From JAAFJM01 sp964529175 (lineage in GTDB: Bacteria > Bacteroidota > Bacteroidia > UKL13-3), in contig CAZGVO010000010.1 of NCBI GenBank assembly GCA_964529175.1, positions 135,839 through 199,838 of the forward strand: a DNA stretch of 64,000 nucleotides, read 5' to 3'. The first letter of the stretch is position 1, and every line of letters begins with the position of its first letter. The translations under genes and the position numbers were made by a program. The notes below the pieces were generated by a model. That model saw only the letters and a program-made list of their open reading frames with translations. It was not told where the DNA came from and did not search any database. Below, piece by piece: positions 61,301 to 64,000 of this stretch.

Positions 61301-63425
61301 TGCCTGAATCGGGGTCAAAATCTACCAAGTTTTTGAATACACCCAAAACAATAATATTATCACTTTGGTCAGTAGTTATTATCTTAAATGAATTCCAATC
61401 TCCCACACTATTAATACTCTTAGCCCAATTAAACAATCCATTTGAATTTAATTTGCAAATAAAAACGCCATAATTTGACCCCGAATTGCTTAAATTAAAT
61501 GAGTTAATACCGGGATCAAAATCAATGGTACCAATGTAATTACCTATACAAATCAAATCCCCACTTTTGTCTATTTTAATATCAGATACAAATTTAGCGT
61601 TACTTCCACTAAAACTTTTTGCCCATATAAAATTACCATTATTATTTAGTTTTAAAATAAAAATATCATCATTTGCACTGCTAAACGAAGTTAAATTAAA
61701 AACATTATCGCCTGGATCAAAATCTAAAGTACCACTGAATTTTCCTACTAAATAAATATTATTAGAATCATCAAGAATAATTTTTTGACACCTTTCAGAT
61801 TTTATACCACCTATTGTTTTACTCCAAATTAAGTTTCTATTGCTATCATATTTCATAATTAAAATATCGTATGAACCTTTACTAATTATGTTTTGACTAT
61901 TATTTTGATTTGTTGAAATATTAACTAAACCAGTAAAATTACTACAGGTATACCAATTTTCATTTTCATCAATATCTGTTGAAGAAACATCTACACTTCC
62001 CTTTAAATAATTTAAGCCCCATTTTATATTTAAAAATGATTTTGGTTTCCAGCTTTTTATTTCTAGTTTGTAAGTTATAACCTTGTTATCTAATAAAAAT
62101 TCGTTTCCACTAATATCAAAATTAGAATTAGAATTTGTTCCTGCATGAATAAAAATATGGTCTTCAATATTTACTGATATACTTTTAGCAGAAATCCCAC
62201 CAATTTTTCTAATTCCAATCAAAACACCTGTTGAATCAAACTTAGTTAAAAAAGCATTTTCGCTCGAACTTAAAAAATCATTGGTAATATTATTTGGTAA
62301 AACAATTTGACCTTTAAAAGAACCTGCAAGGTATATATTACTTTTTTCATCCTTTGCTAAACAAGTTGCATTAATATTTTCTGTAGAACCAAAATTTTTC
62401 CCCCATATAAAAGCTCCAGTTGCAGAAATTTTACATACAAAAACATCAATTGCACCTAAGCCAAACATGGAGGAGCTATTTAAAGTATCATACTTAAATG
62501 TATTTGTAAAAGTTCCTGTTAAATATACATTTCCCGCAAAATCAATATTTAAAAAAGTTGCTTTATCGTTACTGATTCCGCCCATTTTTTTTGCCCAAAT
62601 AAAATTACCTGAAGTGTTTAAACAACAAACAAATGCATCACTCAATCCATTAGAAATAATATTATAAATACCACTATTGGGATTAAAATCACACGAAGAT
62701 TGAAAACTTCCGGTAAAAAAAACATTACCATAAATATCTACTTTAATGCAATTTGCTTCATCGTTTGCAATGCCTCCAATATTTTTTGCCCACAAAAAAT
62801 CACCATTGGTATTAGTTTTTAAAATATAAGCATCACTGCCTCCTGTAGAAGTTAAGTTGAACGTATCAGTTAGACTAGGATTAAAATCTATAGTGCCGCT
62901 AAATTGACCTGTTAAATAAATATTATCTGAAGCATCGAAACTTATTGATTTAATGGTATCTACCACATTTTTTTGCCAAATTATATTTCCCGAAGTATCT
63001 AACTTGAACAATTTGTTTTTTGCTGATACTACAATTTGCCCAGCATTATTAATGGCTACAATTTGAAAATCTGGATATTCAACAGTTGGGGAATAATAAT
63101 ACCTATTACCTACAAGCATTGAATTCATTCCGTAAAATTGAGAAGTAATTTTTTTATACCAGGTTTTTACACCTAATGAATTGTATTTTACTAAAAACAC
63201 ACCTGATTGTTCGTCCACCGCGTTATAGTAATAGCCCGTTAAATAAGTGTTATTATTATTATCAGTAACTATTGATGTTCCTTTATCTTTATTTACAATT
63301 CCAATGTATTGATAAAATCGAACACTTTGAGTAGTTAACCCTTCACTTTTTATCCATTTTAATTCTTGTGTATACCCTTTAAATACAATACCCAATAGTA
63401 ATATTATAATGAAATATTTTTTCAT
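58368..63425 (-). CDS. giant type IX secretion cargo: beta-propeller-like repeats, seven Ig-like domains, sorting tail
   Basis: A 1685-residue secreted protein. Signal peptide: MKKYFIIILLLGIVFKGYTQ. Residues about 40-940 hold a dozen or more SBBP-like repeats with patterns such as DNIYLTGQFSGTIDFNP, FILKLNSNGNFLWAK and GGIGNDYS. Residues about 955-1600 hold seven Ig-like modules of roughly 92 residues, each with YQWQ and a late RC or KC and ending VNC or SVxC. The last 75 residues are a type A type IX sorting domain (LNIYPNPNNGEFTLTF, LAKGIYFVKI). It should be surface-displayed or released. A promoter-like match lies just upstream. Confidence 0.9.
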   Translation of the reverse strand: MKKYFIIILLLGIVFKGYTQELKWIKSEGLTTQSVRFYQYIGIVNKDKGTSIVTDNNNNTYLTGYYYNAVDEQSGVFLVKYNSLGVKTWYKKITSQFYGMNSMLVGNRYYYSPTVEYPDFQIVAINNAGQIVVSAKNKLFKLDTSGNIIWQKNVVDTIKSISFDASDNIYLTGQFSGTIDFNPSLTDTFNLTSTGGSDAYILKTNTNGDFLWAKNIGGIANDEANCIKVDIYGNVFFTGSFQSSCDFNPNSGIYNIISNGLSDAFVCCLNTSGNFIWAKKMGGISNDKATFLNIDFAGNVYLTGTFTNTFKYDTLNSSSMFGLGAIDVFVCKISATGAFIWGKNFGSTENINATCLAKDEKSNIYLAGSFKGQIVLPNNITNDFLSSSENAFLTKFDSTGVLIGIRKIGGISAKSISVNIEDHIFIHAGTNSNSNFDISGNEFLLDNKVITYKLEIKSWKPKSFLNIKWGLNYLKGSVDVSSTDIDENENWYTCSNFTGLVNISTNQNNSQNIISKGSYDILIMKYDSNRNLIWSKTIGGIKSERCQKIILDDSNNIYLVGKFSGTLDFDPGDNVFNLTSFSSANDDIFILKLNNNGNFIWAKSFSGSNAKFVSDIKIDKSGDLICIGNYIGTIDFDPGINSFNLSNSGSNYGVFICKLNSNGLFNWAKSINSVGDWNSFKIITTDQSDNIIVLGVFKNLVDFDPDSGIFNLTSNTSSHFILKLNTLGQFIWANKLETNSTINEGDIEIDSKNNIVAFGSFNNTFRYDNVSDSMISNGLADLFLLKLDSNGTHIWQKNLGGIGNDYSTFISLDFKDNIFLTGSFYSEADFDPSNNEFILKANDGSNNFTNIFILKLNSNANFLWAQKIGSSGAGANVSSNSIYFSPRANIYVTGGYNNSGSKILPFMLSSSPGGFYLDNELNNGYLFAAKYKDSDLDIITQPTDRFANIGSNTSFTVSANKSNLTYQWQQKINNTFVNLTNSAKVNGVNSVTLSLIGVDYKNNNNNTFRCIIFDDTNSIASNSAQLFINCNFSIVKNPSVQNIGIGNEAKYTIVCSSSNLTYQWQEKTSSNNFINITDTNQFIGITNDTLIIKEVQTSQNLNRYRCVVSDSVCSATSIDVRLSVLCNLNFSVQPKNQSTINDSIAVFKVKVWNKNASYQWQQKIGNGSFTNLKDSLNFSGTSSDSLVINSAKLSQNKSVFQCIVTDNYCNIISDTAVLSVNCATEIISQPTNSNTKLDSNATFTVFASGGSNIYQWQINKGNGFENIADSARFNGIKTPNLIVNNVDFSFNNSSFRCLITNGSCLQTTASVTLSVICNFNIISQPDSQNVKSGSPAYFKIKTNADSLTYQWQTKLGGNFYNISNNTVFSGADTDSLIIFNCNLAQDGSLFKCIISSKNCSVISNLFKLNVNCSNIIVNQPKNRIVPSKSSTFFHIATANTNSVNYQWQIKQIGGGFINLNNSNFYNGVNTDTLKLENVNLSLNNQTYRCLVNYFECSNISDEVNLSVYCPKDSNLTNPINLNASKGADAIFTTKINIPFVSYQWQKNKVNLTDTNKFKGINTDTLVIKKISLNDEGNYRCLFSYGECIDLSQEAKLSVSNVGYNIISSQLLNIYPNPNNGEFTLTFNQNNEPKTIEILDALGKLQATFITNNQTYQAQLNHLAKGIYFVKINTPNAQQIVKLLIE

Positions 63426-63447
63426 AAAATTGAATTTTTAACAATTG

Positions 63448-63477
63448 TAAATATAAACTTATTTAATTTAAAACAAA
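63448..63477 (-). promoter_or_regulatory. candidate promoter of the giant secreted protein gene
   Basis: On the minus strand TTTG (63477-63474), 18-base spacer, TATATTTA (63455-63448), one mismatch from TAnnTTTG. The expected leader is about 16 bases before the ATG at 63425. Confidence 0.45.
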
Positions 63478-63569
63478 TGGTTTAGTAGAATTTTATAAGT
63501 AAATTTTGAAGGTATATAAGCAATATTTAAATTTATTATTTTGTACTATTTCCTATACAGTAGGGTCAA

Positions 63570-63905
63570 ATTATAACCTCGGAGGTTCAATGGAGATTGT
63601 ATTTGGTACAAGTTTGGTTAAAATATAATCTCACTTAATTGTTTTTGGCTTAAATTATAACCAAGGAGGTTCAATGGAGATTGTATTTGGTACAAGTTTG
63701 ATTAAAATATATTCTCGCTTAATAGTATTTTGCATACATTATAACCTCGGAGGTTCAATGGAGATTGTATTTGGTGCAAGTTTGGTTAAAATATAATCTC
63801 GCTTAATTGTTTTTAGCTTAAATTATACCCTTGGAGGTTCAATGGAGATTGTATTTGGTACAAGTTTGATTAAAATATAATCTCGTTTAATTGTTTTTGG
63901 CTTAT
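63570..63905. repeat. four tandem copies of an 84-bp repeat
   Basis: Copies begin at 63570, 63654, 63738 and 63822, and a fifth starts at 63906 but decays within about ten bases. The period is exactly 84. Each copy has the block GGAGGTTCAATGGAGATTG, then a conserved GTATTTGGTACAAGTTTG, then a more variable TTAATTGTTTTTGGCTTA. Copies 1 and 3 carry the palindrome CCTCGGAGG; copies 2 and 4 have lost it (CCAAGGAGG, CCTTGGAGG). Each ATG opens a short frame (MEIVFGTSLVKI) that stops in copies 1, 3 and 4. The stretch 63426-64000 holds no other gene that I can see. Confidence 0.9.
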
Positions 63906-63921
63906 ATTATATTCTAAGTTA

Positions 63922-63954
63922 GTCCTCACCAACCGAATAAGGTGCGGTGAGGAC
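63922..63954. repeat. palindromic element (copy B) after the tandem array
   Basis: GTCCTCACC (63922-63930) and GGTGAGGAC (63946-63954) form a perfect 9-bp stem. The internal part ACCAACCGAATAAGGTGCGG differs by one base from the copy A segment at 58310-58329 on the same strand. Confidence 0.7.
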
Positions 63955-64000
63955 ACCCTTTAGACTTGCAGTGAGAATAAAATATGTTATATTTATAAAA

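Noticed and set aside
63590..63905. Translated repeat protein from the 84-bp array
   Set aside because: The frame opened by the ATGs stops at codon 13 in three of four copies, and other frames are interrupted, so a long protein is not supported.
1..64000. CRISPR array, integrase or insertion sequence
   Set aside because: The only tandem repeats are the contiguous 84-bp units without spacers, and no transposase or integrase motif was found in any open frame.

Overview
The window is AT-rich (roughly one third G+C by eye) chromosomal DNA from a member of the Bacteroidota. The evidence is a GldN-type gliding/type IX secretion protein, a giant secreted protein with a type IX C-terminal sorting tail, a Bacteroidota-style ExbB-ExbD-ExbD-TonB cluster, DUF349, DUF3467 and DUF1573 proteins, a bifunctional nuclease with a UVR tail, a phosphosulfolactate-synthase homologue, and start-proximal sequences matching the Bacteroidota promoter (TTG/TTTG then TAnnTTTG). 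The order or family cannot be fixed from the sequence alone. I saw no tRNA, rRNA, CRISPR array, prophage or transposase gene.

Layout. 1-8 kb: end of a DUF349 gene, kdsA (Kdo for LPS), an SDR, an APC permease, an internally duplicated small protein, a lipoprotein and uvrA. 8-9.5 kb: two unrecognised minus-strand genes and a possible gene remnant. 9.5-15.5 kb: dnaE, thioredoxin, a DUF58 protein and a RES-Xre toxin-antitoxin pair with a candidate operator. 15.5-19.4 kb: ispE facing an ABC ATPase, the minus-strand group pyrE-plsC-gatC-ABC, and a NUDIX gene head to head with pyrE. 19.5-28.2 kb: a ComA homologue, long-chain acyl-CoA ligase, an Asn/Tyr/Gly-rich lipoprotein with an OmpP1/FadL-like barrel, glmM and ychF. 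28.2-33 kb: energy transduction cluster exbB-exbD-exbD-tonB, a small membrane protein and a sensor kinase. 33-41.5 kb: DUF3467, a HerA-like ATPase, rfbC, tryptophan 2,3-dioxygenase, a small lipoprotein, and a three-gene glycosyl-transfer module (GT2 with membrane tail, methyltransferase, GT-C enzyme fused to TPRs). 41.5-48.6 kb: apaG, an MBL-fold lipoprotein, a class III-like PHA synthase, ung, a 45-residue basic protein, a degenerate 2H-phosphoesterase-like protein, mpl and gldN. 48.6-53 kb: DUF1573, two MFS transporters, recX and a bifunctional nuclease. 53-58.3 kb: methyltransferase, SLBB polysaccharide exporter, Wzz-like protein and GT4. 58.4-63.4 kb: the 1685-residue type IX secretion cargo. 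63.6-63.9 kb: a perfect-period 84-bp tandem repeat.

Much of the window serves the cell envelope: Kdo, GlmM, Mpl, IspE and RfbC feed LPS, peptidoglycan and polyprenyl pathways; the GT2/GT-C module and the Wza/Wzz module handle glycans; GldN and the sorting-tail protein concern type IX secretion; the TonB cluster energises the outer membrane. Individual gene families are mostly familiar. The least explained items are the 84-bp repeat array, paired palindromes around the giant gene, promoter boxes lying almost on start codons (including a 9-bp pyrE/NUDIX divergent junction), the GT-C/TPR fusion module, and several unrecognised small proteins. I do not claim a proven new system; the GT2-methyltransferase-GT-C/TPR module is the best candidate for one.
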